The notes: generated by a model not told the origin, from the letters alone. A DNA stretch of 29,627 bases from JAVDCA01 sp035764045 (GCA_035764045.1 DASTZX010000179.1:1-29627); one strand, 5' to 3'; counted from the stretch's first letter, positions 6,982-15,755 are shown. Program-made: numbers and translations.

Positions 6982-7944
6982 TTACCCGAGATGGAATTTG
7001 ATCAGCTGATTGGTCGCCCCGCCGTCTCCCGGCGTGAGAGAGCCGCCCACGAAGAAGGCGTCGTCGCCCAGCACCCCTCCCCCGAACCCATGCCGGCCAT
7101 GGGGCATGGGGGCGAGCGTCGTCCACGCATCGGTCTTCGGATCATATCCCTCGTTCTCCGGAAACGTGTGGTCCGGGGGGAGCTCGCCGCCCAAGACGAG
7201 GATCAGACCGGAATAAGCCAGGCCCGCAACGCCGCTGCGGGGCGTCGGTAGCGGCTTGGCCGAGCTCCATCGGCCCGTCGCGGGATCGTAGACGTCATGT
7301 TGGCCGGTGCGCTCGGCCGGCGAGCCAAACCGTCCGGCGATGGCGTGGACCTTGCCGTCCATGGCGACGACCGCCAGATGATCTCGCGCGCTGGGGAGCG
7401 GCGCCGCGCTGTCCCACTTGCCGCTCTGCGGATCATAGATTTCGTGCGCCGACACGGTCTTGCCGTCGTGGCCCCGCCCGCCCATGACGTAGATCTTTCC
7501 ATCCACGGCCGCCGCTGCGGCCGCACCGCGCGCAGTCAGCATCGGCGACAATCTGCGCCAGATATCGGCCGCGGGATCGTATTCGAACGCTTCGGCAGAC
7601 GCGCCCTTGTGCACGGGCGTGGAGAAGCCGCCCATCGCAAACAGCTTGCCTCCGGCTTCGGCCACGGCCACATGGTCGCGCGCGACCGGAAGCGGGGCGC
7701 GCGCCTGCCACGTGTTGGTGCCAGGGTCGTACGCCTCGTGGGTCGCCTCGGCGACATTCTCTTCATTTCCGCCGACGGCGTGGAGATGTCCGAGAAGCGC
7801 CGCGGCGGCGACTTCCGCCCGCACCGACGACAGCGGCTTCGCCTGCACCCAGGTCCCACGCCGGTCCTGCGCCTTCAGCCCTGAGGCAGAAAAGGTCGCG
7901 ACAAATCCCGCCAGGCTCCCCATCGCACGTCGTCGTGTCAGCAT
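6982..7944 (-). CDS. Tat-exported Kelch-repeat protein
   Basis: This 320-residue protein starts MLTRRRAMGSLAGFVATFSA, a probable twin-arginine signal ending near LKA-Q. The rest is made of about six Kelch blades, each with GG and spaced Tyr and Trp: AVGGNEEN..YDPGTNTWQARAPLP, AMGGFST..YDPAADIWRRLSPM, VMGGRGHDG..YDPQSGKWDSAAPLP, YDPATGRWSSAKPLP and YDPKTDAWTTLAPMP. It should fold as a periplasmic beta-propeller that binds a protein or sugar ligand; no catalytic motif is visible. The ATG at 7944 has GAGGA upstream. A longer frame to 8097 would overlap the receiver gene and lacks a signal, so it was rejected. The partner is unknown. Confidence 0.88.
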   Translation of the reverse strand: MLTRRRAMGSLAGFVATFSASGLKAQDRRGTWVQAKPLSSVRAEVAAAALLGHLHAVGGNEENVAEATHEAYDPGTNTWQARAPLPVARDHVAVAEAGGKLFAMGGFSTPVHKGASAEAFEYDPAADIWRRLSPMLTARGAAAAAAVDGKIYVMGGRGHDGKTVSAHEIYDPQSGKWDSAAPLPSARDHLAVVAMDGKVHAIAGRFGSPAERTGQHDVYDPATGRWSSAKPLPTPRSGVAGLAYSGLILVLGGELPPDHTFPENEGYDPKTDAWTTLAPMPHGRHGFGGGVLGDDAFFVGGSLTPGDGGATNQLIKFHLG

Positions 7945-8045
7945 ATGGTGTCCTCGCAGACTGAGCGGCGCGCCAAGGCTGAAGTCGGCGTGGCCTGAAC
8001 GCTGTCCGTCCTCCGACGCCCAAGTCGAGAGACAGACGAAGCGCG

Positions 8046-8408
8046 TCACCCGAACAGGGCCCGTGCGATGTCGGCCAGCGCAACCGGCTTCTCGCATCGC
8101 GTCACCGTCCTGTAGCGGGCCGGGATGCTCGCCTCGTCGTAGCCCGTCATGAAGACGAGCGGAACCCTGCGCTGGATCAGCACATCGGCAACAGGATAGG
8201 CCATCTCACCGCGCAGGTTCACGTCCAGGATCGCCCCATCGAGCCCTTGGGTTCGGTCGATGAGGTCGAGCGCATCGTCGATGCACCCGACCGGACCGAC
8301 CACCACGGCTCCGCCGTTCCTGAGCCCAACGACGATTTCACAGGCGATCAGATACTCGTCCTCGACGAGCAGCACCCGGCGTCCCTGCAACGTCTCCCTC
8401 CCGTTCAT
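8046..8408 (-). CDS. Single-domain response regulator (CheY-like receiver)
   Basis: This 120-residue protein is a bare receiver domain. The acidic pair is Glu16-Asp17 in LLVEDEYLIA, the phospho-acceptor is Asp62 in GAILDVNLRG, and the switch residues are Thr88 (FMTGYD) and Lys107 (CEKPV). It has no DNA-binding output domain, so it probably acts by protein contact or as a phosphate sink. Its ATG overlaps the stop of the upstream HWE kinase gene (ATGA), showing tight translational coupling, and it is the last gene of the signalling operon. Phosphotransfer from that kinase is the obvious inference. Confidence 0.9.
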   Translation of the reverse strand: MNGRETLQGRRVLLVEDEYLIACEIVVGLRNGGAVVVGPVGCIDDALDLIDRTQGLDGAILDVNLRGEMAYPVADVLIQRRVPLVFMTGYDEASIPARYRTVTRCEKPVALADIARALFG

Positions 8409-10705
8409 CCTGCCCTCTTGCGTCGCGGCCTCTCCAGCGGCATGTCGATGATGCACCGCGCTCCCTCAGCGGACAGCTCGTACGTCGTGGTCGCGCCCAA
8501 TGAATACGGCAGGGCCTCCTCGATCAGCTCGCGGCCATAGCCGCGTCGCGCGGGACTCGTGTCGATCCGCGTCCCGGATGTGGTCTCGATCCATTCCAGG
8601 GCGAGGCGCGGCCCCTCAGCCGCCTGGTGAACCTGCCATGTGACGCTCAGGCGTCCATCGCCGTTGGCCAGAGCCCCATGTTTCCGCGCATTGGTGGCCA
8701 GCTCATGCACGGCCAGCGACAGGGTCTGCACGATCGAGCTGCGAAGCCGCACCGAGGGACCTTGCAGCGTGACCCGCCCGTTCGCCCCCTCGAGCATCCC
8801 CAATGCATCGAGCTCGATCCGGATGAGGCGCTCGAGCGTGATCGGCGTCTCGTCCGATCGGGACAGGAGTCCCTGGACTCGCGCCAAGGCCTCGAGGCGG
8901 TGGTTGAACTCGTGGCGGAATGCTTCGGTCGGCCCGGTCATCGCCATCGTCTGGGCGACCATCGAGCGCACCACCGCTATGAGGTTGCGGGTGCGATGCT
9001 GCAGCTCGGCGACCATGACCTGCAATCGGTCGCCTGTCGCCTTCTCCCCGGTCACGTCTTGGCCGATGCCGCCGATTCGCTGCACGCGCCCACTCTGGTC
9101 GAGGAGCGGGAAGTCGGTATTTCTGATCCAGCGGATCTCGCCGTCGCTGCGGCGCCGGATGCGGAATTCGTGCGTGACGCGCTCACCTCCTCGTACGCGC
9201 CGAAGGTTCTCGACCGCACGCTCGCGGTCGGCCGGCACGATGAGCGCCGCCCAATGCTCGAGGTTGTTGCCTTTCAATATGTCCTTGCGCGGAACGCCAT
9301 AGATCGTCTCGAAGGCCGGGCTCACGTATTCCCATTGCAGCGCCTCGGCGTCTCGCACCCACAAGACGTCCGAGGAAGCCTCTCCGAACTCGCGGAACCG
9401 TGCCTCGCTCTCGCGCAATGCTGCTTCCGCCCCGGTGCGCTCGATCACGTCGGCGGCTTGCCGCGCGAGGATGTCGAGCAGACGCAGATCACGCTCGGCG
9501 GGTTGATGCGGGTTGCGCCAGTGAGTCGAAATCATTCCAAGCAACTCGCCGCTGCGCGAGACGAGAGGCGTGGATTGCACCGCGCGAATGCCGGTTTCCA
9601 GATACATCGCCAGATCATCGGTGCCGGCCAGAACGTCGGAGTTCGCGACATCCCTGATCACGGCCCGCTGACCTGACTTCAGTGCCAGGCCGCAGGTCGA
9701 CGACGAGTCCACCTGCACGCACTTCCAGAATTTTGCTGCGCGCGGGCTGAACCCGTGAAACGTCAGCAAGCGGAGGTGGCGGCCGGCCCCGTGCTCGGTG
9801 GAAATGACCTGCATGCTGGCGAAATCGGCGCGCATGATGAACATGGCGGCGCCGATGAGCTTGTCGTAAAGCGACTGTATGTCCTGGCCGCTGGCGAGTT
9901 CGGTGCTCACGCTTTGCAAGCGTTGCGCCGCCGCCAGCTCGGCAGCCAGATCCTGCTGCGATTTGACCAGCTCGCGATGAATCCGGGTGCGCTCGTCCGT
10001 TTGCTGATGTTGCGCGATGATGAACGCCGCCGTCTGATTCAGAACCGCCGCAAGATCGCGGTCGCTGGCCGTCGGCTCGCGCGGTTCCGTGAAATACATA
10101 GCCAGCGTACCGACGCGTTTTTCGGTCGACGTCTCGACCGGGAAAGACCAGCAGCCACGATAATCGTACTCGCGGGCCAACCAGGTCCAAGGGCGCCATC
10201 GGGGTTCCTCGAGCACATCAGGCGTGATGACCGGCTCTCCTGTGGCGATCGCGAGGCCGCACGCCAGGGACTCTGCAGAGATCGCCAAGCCATCGACATG
10301 CTGCGCGTAGGATTCGGGCATGCCGACAACATGGCGCAACGCGGTTCCGTTCGCGTCGGCGATGTAGAAGGCGCATCGGCGGTCGCCGTTCGTCTGCTCG
10401 ACCGCAGTATCGATCAGGATGCCGAGCGACGCCCGCAGCGACGCGCCGTTCATGGCTGCCTGGAACGCCTCCTTCTGGGCCGCAAGCCAGATTTGAGTCG
10501 AACGCAAGGCGCAATCCGCCTCCTTGCGCGCGGTTTCGTAGCGTTGCTCGGAAGCGCGCAGCGACCCTTCGATGGCATGAATTCGGTCGAGCGCATGGCG
10601 TAGCTGCGCGCTCGCCTTCGCTTGTTCGGCTTCCCTCGCATCGAGCAGCAGCCGGCCAAGCTCGGGATGTTGCTCCATGCCCCGATCCGTGCCGCTCGAA
10701 CTCAT
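8405..10705 (-). CDS. HWE-family sensor histidine kinase (GAF-GAF-PAS-HWE)
   Basis: This 766-residue protein has no membrane span and should be cytosolic. Residues 15-85 are helical. GAF-like domains cover about 90-235 and 265-425, separated by a coiled coil (240-265). A PAS/PAC domain spans about 435-555, with WEYVSPAFETIYG and IRWIRNTDFPLLD. The kinase core is of the HWE type: His570 in ELQHRTRNLIAVV is the phospho-acceptor, Asn672 lies in HELATNARKHGAL, and the WxE motif is Trp705-Glu707 in LEWIETT. Such kinases signal light, redox or stress cues, usually to stand-alone receivers. AGAGGT precedes the ATG. It is co-transcribed with two receivers and a DUF6894 protein. The ligand of the GAF and PAS domains cannot be read from sequence. 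Confidence 0.92.
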   Translation of the reverse strand: MSSSGTDRGMEQHPELGRLLLDAREAEQAKASAQLRHALDRIHAIEGSLRASEQRYETARKEADCALRSTQIWLAAQKEAFQAAMNGASLRASLGILIDTAVEQTNGDRRCAFYIADANGTALRHVVGMPESYAQHVDGLAISAESLACGLAIATGEPVITPDVLEEPRWRPWTWLAREYDYRGCWSFPVETSTEKRVGTLAMYFTEPREPTASDRDLAAVLNQTAAFIIAQHQQTDERTRIHRELVKSQQDLAAELAAAQRLQSVSTELASGQDIQSLYDKLIGAAMFIMRADFASMQVISTEHGAGRHLRLLTFHGFSPRAAKFWKCVQVDSSSTCGLALKSGQRAVIRDVANSDVLAGTDDLAMYLETGIRAVQSTPLVSRSGELLGMISTHWRNPHQPAERDLRLLDILARQAADVIERTGAEAALRESEARFREFGEASSDVLWVRDAEALQWEYVSPAFETIYGVPRKDILKGNNLEHWAALIVPADRERAVENLRRVRGGERVTHEFRIRRRSDGEIRWIRNTDFPLLDQSGRVQRIGGIGQDVTGEKATGDRLQVMVAELQHRTRNLIAVVRSMVAQTMAMTGPTEAFRHEFNHRLEALARVQGLLSRSDETPITLERLIRIELDALGMLEGANGRVTLQGPSVRLRSSIVQTLSLAVHELATNARKHGALANGDGRLSVTWQVHQAAEGPRLALEWIETTSGTRIDTSPARRGYGRELIEEALPYSLGATTTYELSAEGARCIIDMPLERPRRKRAG

Positions 10706-10783
10706 TGGTTACCTCTTTCCGGGATGAGCCAGGATCAGAGCCTCCGGAGGCAAAGCGCATCTCGCTCACCTCCGCGGCGCGGG

Positions 10784-11092
10784 TCACTCCCCACTCGGCG
10801 CGACCTCGGCACCGATGGGACCCGGCTCGGTTTTGCGAGCATCGGAATTCGGATCCGGAGCGTAGGCGTCGGGTGGGGGTTCGACCGCATCGTCCACCAG
10901 GAAACGCGTCACCTCTCGTCCGAGGCAATCGAGCACCAGCACAGTGGCGCCCGTGAAATTGCTGATCCTGCCCAAGTTGCACGCCAGGCGTCGCCCGTAA
11001 ATCATCGCCGATTCCATATCGAAGTAGTTGCACCCGTCCCGATCTTCGAACAGGTCACCCCGAAGGGTGACATGAAAATGAAACTGGGACAT
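10784..11092 (-). CDS. DUF6894-like small protein
   Basis: This 102-residue protein starts MSQFHFHVTLRGDLFEDRDG. It has the pattern of a DUF6894 protein: a FHFHV strand, an acidic D-x-x-G turn, an alpha helix (MESAMIYGRRLACNLG) and strands TVLVLDCLGREVTRF. Function is unknown for the family, whose members often sit near two-component genes in Hyphomicrobiales. The C-terminal 30 residues are Pro/Asp-rich and probably unstructured. It lies between a receiver gene (29-base gap) and the HWE kinase gene (78-base gap), all on the minus strand, so it is likely an operon member. The ATG at 11092 is preceded by AGGAG at rather long spacing; the frame is open further upstream. Confidence 0.75.
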   Translation of the reverse strand: MSQFHFHVTLRGDLFEDRDGCNYFDMESAMIYGRRLACNLGRISNFTGATVLVLDCLGREVTRFLVDDAVEPPPDAYAPDPNSDARKTEPGPIGAEVAPSGE

Positions 11093-11121
11093 GGCGGAGT
11101 TGGCTCCTGTGGCGCCGCTGG

Positions 11122-11649
11122 CTATTGCAGCTTGAGACACGTTGCATTCACGAGTGCGGCGACCCGCGCGCGAAGGCTGGTGGGTGCGGTCGCTTGCGCC
11201 ACGACATGGCCGTCGACGTAAACGCTCCACTCCCACGCGCTACCGGCTCTGCGAACGCTATAGGCTGTCCGGTTCGCGGTGTTTTGGGCGCTTGCGAGCT
11301 CGGCGACCGAGCGCGTGAGCTCGGGCAGAGCGACGGGCTTCTCGAAGATCCTCACCCCTCGATATGGCGTCGGCACGACCGAGCCATATCCCGTGGCAAA
11401 GACGAACGGGATGCCACGCTCGCTGAGAAATTCCGCGACCGGATAGGCCGTCTCTCCATCGAGGAGAACATCCAGAACTGCGGCGTGAGGCAAGTCACCG
11501 CGCAGGGCCTCGAGCGCCGACGTCACCGAGTTCACCGGGCCGAGGACGCGGGCTCCGGCCTGCTTGAACGAATTGGCGAGCTCTTGCGCGATCAGATAAT
11601 CGTCTTCGACGATCAAGATGCGCTTGTCGGCGATTGCATCAGGTTTCAC
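11122..11649 (-). CDS. Response regulator receiver with C-terminal extension
   Basis: This 175-residue protein is taken to start at a GTG (11649) with CGGAG eight bases upstream; a TTG at 11673 is an alternative. Residues 9-120 are a CheY-like receiver with Asp16-Asp17 (LIVEDDYLIA), phospho-acceptor Asp60 (AAVLDVLLDG), Thr86 (FATGYG) and Lys104 (FEKPV). Residues 128-175 form a separate short module with WEWSVYVDGHVVAQA, probably beta strands, followed by a helix. This tail is not a known DNA-binding fold, so output is probably by protein contact. It is the first gene of the operon with DUF6894, the HWE kinase and a second receiver. Confidence 0.85.
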   Translation of the reverse strand: MKPDAIADKRILIVEDDYLIAQELANSFKQAGARVLGPVNSVTSALEALRGDLPHAAVLDVLLDGETAYPVAEFLSERGIPFVFATGYGSVVPTPYRGVRIFEKPVALPELTRSVAELASAQNTANRTAYSVRRAGSAWEWSVYVDGHVVAQATAPTSLRARVAALVNATCLKLQ

Positions 11650-12013
11650 GCGAGCAACTCCGAACCGTGTCAAAGTGCACCCGATCCCCGTGTTTGTCTC
11701 CTATTGAATGAACGCCAGCGCGACAAGTTCGGTGAAATTCATGCAAGAGTCGCAATCCGTACATTAAAGGACCCGCGATGCGTGCGCCGCGCCGGCATCA
11801 GCGGCAGACCTCCCCGCGCCGTCCGCTGCTTGCCGTCTCACAATCCCTTCAAGGCACTGCGCGGTCCGCACGGAGCCGGTGGTGGGCGGACCCACCCGCC
11901 TCGGCCTTTGCCAAGACGTCTCGGCCCATTGGCAAATTTGACCGGGACACGAGCCAATGGCCGATGGATAATGAGGATGGTGGGATCAGGGGACCGAGGG
12001 GTCCTCGGGGGTC
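11650..12013. other. Intergenic region between divergent signalling operon and TonB receptor
   Basis: These 364 bases separate two divergent genes and should hold both promoters, but no clear -35/-10 pair stands out. Just before the TonB receptor ATG there is a small inverted repeat, CCGAGG-GGT-CCTCGG (11994-12008), five bases from the start codon; in mRNA it would form a hairpin over the ribosome binding site. No coding frame here has a convincing protein composition, and no Fur-like box was seen. Confidence 0.4.
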
Positions 12014-14515
12014 ATGAGTAGGCGTTGCGCGCCGATAACCGGGTTCTTGGGATCGACCGCGATCGCGCTTGCGACGACGATCGGCGGAGCAGACACGGCG
12101 GGTGCGCAGACGGCCGCCTCCGCCCAGCGACCGGCCGCCCTGCCCACCGTCGAGGTGATCTCGAGCACGCCTCTGCCGGCGCGCACCGCAAGGCCGAGCC
12201 GGGCACCCGCCCCTGCGCCAGCGAGGCGCACGACCGCGGCGCCGCGGCCGCAACCGCAACAATCGCCGGCGCCGGTCACGGTCCGACCGGATCCGGCCGC
12301 GATCGACCGCGACAAGGTGCCGTCCAACACTGCGGTCATGACCCCGGCGGATTTCAGCCACGAGCAGGCGACCGATCTGCTCGACGCCCTGTCGAGAAGC
12401 CTGCCCGGCGTTTCGCTCGGCGACCAGACCGGCAATCCGTTCCAGCGCGATCTCAACTATCGCGGGTTCATCGCATCGCCGGTGCCCGGCCAGCCGCAAG
12501 GCATTGCGGTCTATCAGAACGGCGTGCGCATCAACGAATCTTACGGCGACGTGGTCAACTGGGCCCTGATCCCCGAGATGGCGATCAACCGGCTGACGCT
12601 GGTGCCGAACAATCCGATCTTCGGTCTCAACGCCATCGGCGGCGCCGCGAGCATCGAGATGAAGAATGGCTTCACCTATCGGGGCAACGAGATCGAGGGG
12701 CTGGTCGGCTCATACGGGCGCGTGCAAGGCGGCGCGCAGGCTGGCGTGCAGTCCGGCAATCTGTCGGCCTATGTGGCGGCCGATGCCATTCGCGACGCCG
12801 GGTGGCGCGACTTCTCCTCGGACTCGACCCTCCGCCGCATGTACATGGACCTCGGCGCGCGCAACGACACGACCGAGCTGCACGTCAACTTCACCGGCGC
12901 CGACAACCTGCTCGGCGGGACCGTCGCGACCCCGGTCGAGCTCCTCAATCGGCGATGGCCGAGCGTCTGGACGTGGCCGCAGACCACCCACCTCCAGCTC
13001 GCATTTCTCACTGGCAGCCTGACCTACACGCCGACCGACACCCTCTCGTTTTCGGGCAACGCCTATGTCCGCGGCCTGCGGCAGTCGCACGTCGACGGCA
13101 ACGGCACGGAGGCCCAGCCGTGCGGCCCGGGCGGCAGCTTCCCGGGCGAGCTGTGCATCGGCGGCCCCGACACCCCGATCAACCAGGCCATGGCGACGCC
13201 GAACACATTGTCGCCCAATGCGTTCCTGGGCGAGATCGACCGCAACACCACCTCGACCGACAGCTTCGGCGGCACGGGCCAGATGGCGAGCTCCGACAAG
13301 GTGCTCGGCCACGACAATCATATCGTCACGGGATTCAGCGTCGATCACGGCAACACCAGGTTTTCCGGCAACAGCGAGCTCGGCACGGTCGATCAGAACC
13401 TGTTCGTGACCGGCACCGGCGTCGTGATCGATCAGCCGGACGCCGACCTCACGCCGGTCAATCTGCGGGCGCTCAACACGTATGTGGGTGTTTACGCGAC
13501 CGACACGTTCGATATCACGCAGCGGCTATCGGTCACGGCGGGCGGGAGATTCAACTTCGCACAGATCAGGCTGGAGGACCTGACCGGGACCAATCCGCTG
13601 CTCACCAGCTCCAACCAGTTCCAGCGCTTCAACCCAGTGGTGGGCGCGACCTACAAGATCACGCCGAACATCACGGCGTATGCGGGTTACTCCGAGGCGA
13701 ACCGTGCGCCGACACCGCTCGAGCTCGGCTGCTCCGATCCCTCGCACCCCTGCATGATCGACACCTTCCTCATCGCCGATCCGCCGCTCAAGCAGGTCGT
13801 GGCGCGCACCGTCGAGGCCGGCCTGCGCGGCAGCTTCGGCGCCAATGAGAGCGACCAGCTGATCTGGGGGCTCGGCGTTTTCCACACCGAGAACACCGAC
13901 GACATCCTCAACGTCGCAAGCGCGGCAGTGCCGATGTTCGGCTTCTTCCAGAACGCCGGCAAGACACTGCGCCAGGGCATCGAGGCCAAGGTGAACTACC
14001 GGCACGAGCGCTGGACCGCCTATGCCAATTACACGTTCGTCGACGCCACCTATCGTGACGCGATCACGCTGTCCTCGCCCAACAATCCGGCCGCCGATCC
14101 GGCCACCGGCACGATCCAGGTGCTGCCCGGCGATCACATCCCGGGCATCCCGGCCCACCGCTTCAAGGCTGGCGCGGAATACAACGTGACCGAGCGCTGG
14201 AAGGTCGGCGCCGATCTCAACGTCATCGGCAGCCAGTACCTGATCCACGACGACTCCAACCAGAACCCGAAGGTGCCGGCCTACTGGGTGGTCAACCTGC
14301 ACGCCTCGTATCGGATCGACAAGACATTCGAGGTGTTCGGGCTGATCAACAACGTGTTCAACCAGCACTACGACGCGGCCGGCACGTTCTTCGACGCCGG
14401 CGGCTTCAACAGCGCCACGTTCGGCAATCCCAATTTCCTGGTGCTGAGCGACCCGCGCACCTTCGTGCCCGGAATGCCGATCGCGGCTTATGCGGGCGTG
14501 CGCGCAAGCTTCTGA
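12014..14515 (+). CDS. TonB-dependent outer-membrane receptor
   Basis: This 833-residue protein has a signal peptide (about 1-31), a TonB box PTVEVI (44-49), a Pro/Ala/Arg-rich linker (54-93), a plug domain (about 103-220) with LLDALSRSLPGVSLGDQTGN and GIAVYQNGVRINE, and a 22-strand barrel ending in Phe (GVRASF), the outer-membrane assembly signal. NNVFNQHYDAAG near the C-terminus is the standard TonB receptor region. A cysteine pair occurs in an extracellular loop (QPCGPGGSFPGELCIG) and another in ELGCSDPSHPCM. It imports a metal chelate, cobalamin or another large ligand using TonB energy. No iron or cobalamin genes are adjacent, so the ligand is open. The start codon lacks a strong ribosome binding site and is preceded by a hairpin. 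Confidence 0.92.
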   Translation: MSRRCAPITGFLGSTAIALATTIGGADTAGAQTAASAQRPAALPTVEVISSTPLPARTARPSRAPAPAPARRTTAAPRPQPQQSPAPVTVRPDPAAIDRDKVPSNTAVMTPADFSHEQATDLLDALSRSLPGVSLGDQTGNPFQRDLNYRGFIASPVPGQPQGIAVYQNGVRINESYGDVVNWALIPEMAINRLTLVPNNPIFGLNAIGGAASIEMKNGFTYRGNEIEGLVGSYGRVQGGAQAGVQSGNLSAYVAADAIRDAGWRDFSSDSTLRRMYMDLGARNDTTELHVNFTGADNLLGGTVATPVELLNRRWPSVWTWPQTTHLQLAFLTGSLTYTPTDTLSFSGNAYVRGLRQSHVDGNGTEAQPCGPGGSFPGELCIGGPDTPINQAMATPNTLSPNAFLGEIDRNTTSTDSFGGTGQMASSDKVLGHDNHIVTGFSVDHGNTRFSGNSELGTVDQNLFVTGTGVVIDQPDADLTPVNLRALNTYVGVYATDTFDITQRLSVTAGGRFNFAQIRLEDLTGTNPLLTSSNQFQRFNPVVGATYKITPNITAYAGYSEANRAPTPLELGCSDPSHPCMIDTFLIADPPLKQVVARTVEAGLRGSFGANESDQLIWGLGVFHTENTDDILNVASAAVPMFGFFQNAGKTLRQGIEAKVNYRHERWTAYANYTFVDATYRDAITLSSPNNPAADPATGTIQVLPGDHIPGIPAHRFKAGAEYNVTERWKVGADLNVIGSQYLIHDDSNQNPKVPAYWVVNLHASYRIDKTFEVFGLINNVFNQHYDAAGTFFDAGGFNSATFGNPNFLVLSDPRTFVPGMPIAAYAGVRASF

Positions 14516-14581
14516 GCGCCCTCGACCTGCGGCCTCAGCGCGCCGAGACGGCTTCGCCTGCTGCGTCATGCCCGAACGACG

Positions 14582-15118
14582 TCAGCGGGCCGTATCCTTG
14601 AGCTTGTCGTAGGCCTGGACGTAATCGTTGCTGGCCTGCGCCTTGTGGCAGCCGAAGCAGGCAGTGAGGCTCATGCTCGCATCCGGAATCTTCTGCGCGG
14701 TGAATACACGGTATTCCCATTCGCCATTGCGCAGTGACTCGGGGTATTCGCTGCCCCAGCCGGTGCGCTTCTCCATGACGCCGTAACCCGCGAGCGCGCC
14801 TTTCACGAAATGGCCGTCAGGGCCGCGCCGGGGGTTTCCCTGGTCATCGCGTTCAGCGGCGTATCGCACGAGCGTGAACACCGTTCCACTCGGCATTGGG
14901 GCGCCTCTGCGTGCGGCCTCCATCGCCGCCAGCGGCGCATAATGCTCGTGCCGCTCCTTGCGATCGACGCGGTCGGCGATCAGCCATCTTATTCCTTGGG
15001 CGTAGTTCTCCGGGAAGCTCACGCGCTCGGGTCCCGCATCAACTCGGGCGTCGATTCCAATTCCGATTACGGCGCCGACCGCGAGAGGTGCCGCAAGGCG
15101 AAGACGAGGGCAGATCAT
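14582..15118 (-). CDS. Cytochrome P460 family protein
   Basis: This 178-residue exported protein has a signal peptide (about 1-28) and a cytochrome P460 domain: VSFPENYAQGIRWLIADRVD, PMPSGTVFTLVRYA, GHFVKGALAGYGVMEKRTGWG and NGEWEYRVF. The C-terminal CFGCHKAQ (154-161) is the CxxCH c-heme site. In the founding enzymes a Lys-heme cross-link permits oxidation of hydroxylamine or detoxification of NO; whether this member does so cannot be read here, and many relatives have unknown roles. GGAG lies eight bases before the ATG, inside the end of the upstream cupin gene, only 4 bases away, so the two are an operon. It is convergent with the TonB receptor gene. Confidence 0.87.
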   Translation of the reverse strand: MICPRLRLAAPLAVGAVIGIGIDARVDAGPERVSFPENYAQGIRWLIADRVDRKERHEHYAPLAAMEAARRGAPMPSGTVFTLVRYAAERDDQGNPRRGPDGHFVKGALAGYGVMEKRTGWGSEYPESLRNGEWEYRVFTAQKIPDASMSLTACFGCHKAQASNDYVQAYDKLKDTAR

Positions 15119-15122
15119 CGCA

Positions 15123-15755
15123 CTACTCCCGTGCGGCGGCGGCGCGCTGGAACGTAGCGGGAGACGAGAACGGCGCGGTCGCGTCCACGACGAACATCAC
15201 GATCGTCATCAGATCGGCGACTCCCGTGCTGATGATCTGCATTGGCATGCCTGGGCCGCGGCCCGGGAGCGATTGGCCGCCGGCCACTTGCACCACGCCC
15301 AGCGGTGTCTTCTGGCTCAGGCGGCCGGCAAGCACGTAGAACGCTTCGGAACCCGGATGCGTGTGCACCGGGGTCGTTGCGCCAAAGGGCCCGCGCCCCG
15401 TATTGATCCGCAGCAGGTATTCCGGCGCCCCGAACGTCGGAACCGGGCCAATTTCCGCGACCTTGCTGCCCCCCGGCGTCGATTCTCCCTTCCGGCTGAG
15501 CGTGAACAGCCAGACCTTGCCTGCCAGCTCAGCGGCAAGCGAGGTCTCCGAGGCGGCAGCCTCCGCCTGCGAGAGCGTCGGGAAATTCTCCAGCCGCCAA
15601 TACAGCTCTCCGGCCGGGAGCTGCTTGATTTTCTTTTGCGTGACGGCGGTGACGACGAACTGCTCCGGCCCGCCCGCGGCCGCAGCGACGCGCGAGCAGA
15701 GGGTCGCCGCCAAGCAGAGAGCCAAGATGAGGAATGGACGATTGACGTGCTTCAT
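15123..15755 (-). CDS. Periplasmic cupin-domain protein
   Basis: This 210-residue protein has a cleavable signal (FLILALCLAATLCSRVAAAA). The cupin fold spans about 105-190. Motif 1 is complete: GATTPVHTHPGSEAFYVLAG gives metal ligands His131, His133 and Glu137. Motif 2 (GQSLPGRGPGMPMQIISTG) has Gln where many cupins have the third His, so metal binding may be altered. AAGGAG seven bases upstream fixes the start. It is the first gene of a pair with the cytochrome P460 gene. It may be an enzyme or a small-molecule sensor in the periplasm; no substrate is evident. Confidence 0.85.
   Translation of the reverse strand: MKHVNRPFLILALCLAATLCSRVAAAAGGPEQFVVTAVTQKKIKQLPAGELYWRLENFPTLSQAEAAASETSLAAELAGKVWLFTLSRKGESTPGGSKVAEIGPVPTFGAPEYLLRINTGRGPFGATTPVHTHPGSEAFYVLAGRLSQKTPLGVVQVAGGQSLPGRGPGMPMQIISTGVADLMTIVMFVVDATAPFSSPATFQRAAAARE

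Noticed and set aside
11778..12017. Small plus-strand gene in front of the TonB receptor
   Set aside because: Arg/Ser/Trp-rich low-complexity composition and no ribosome binding site.
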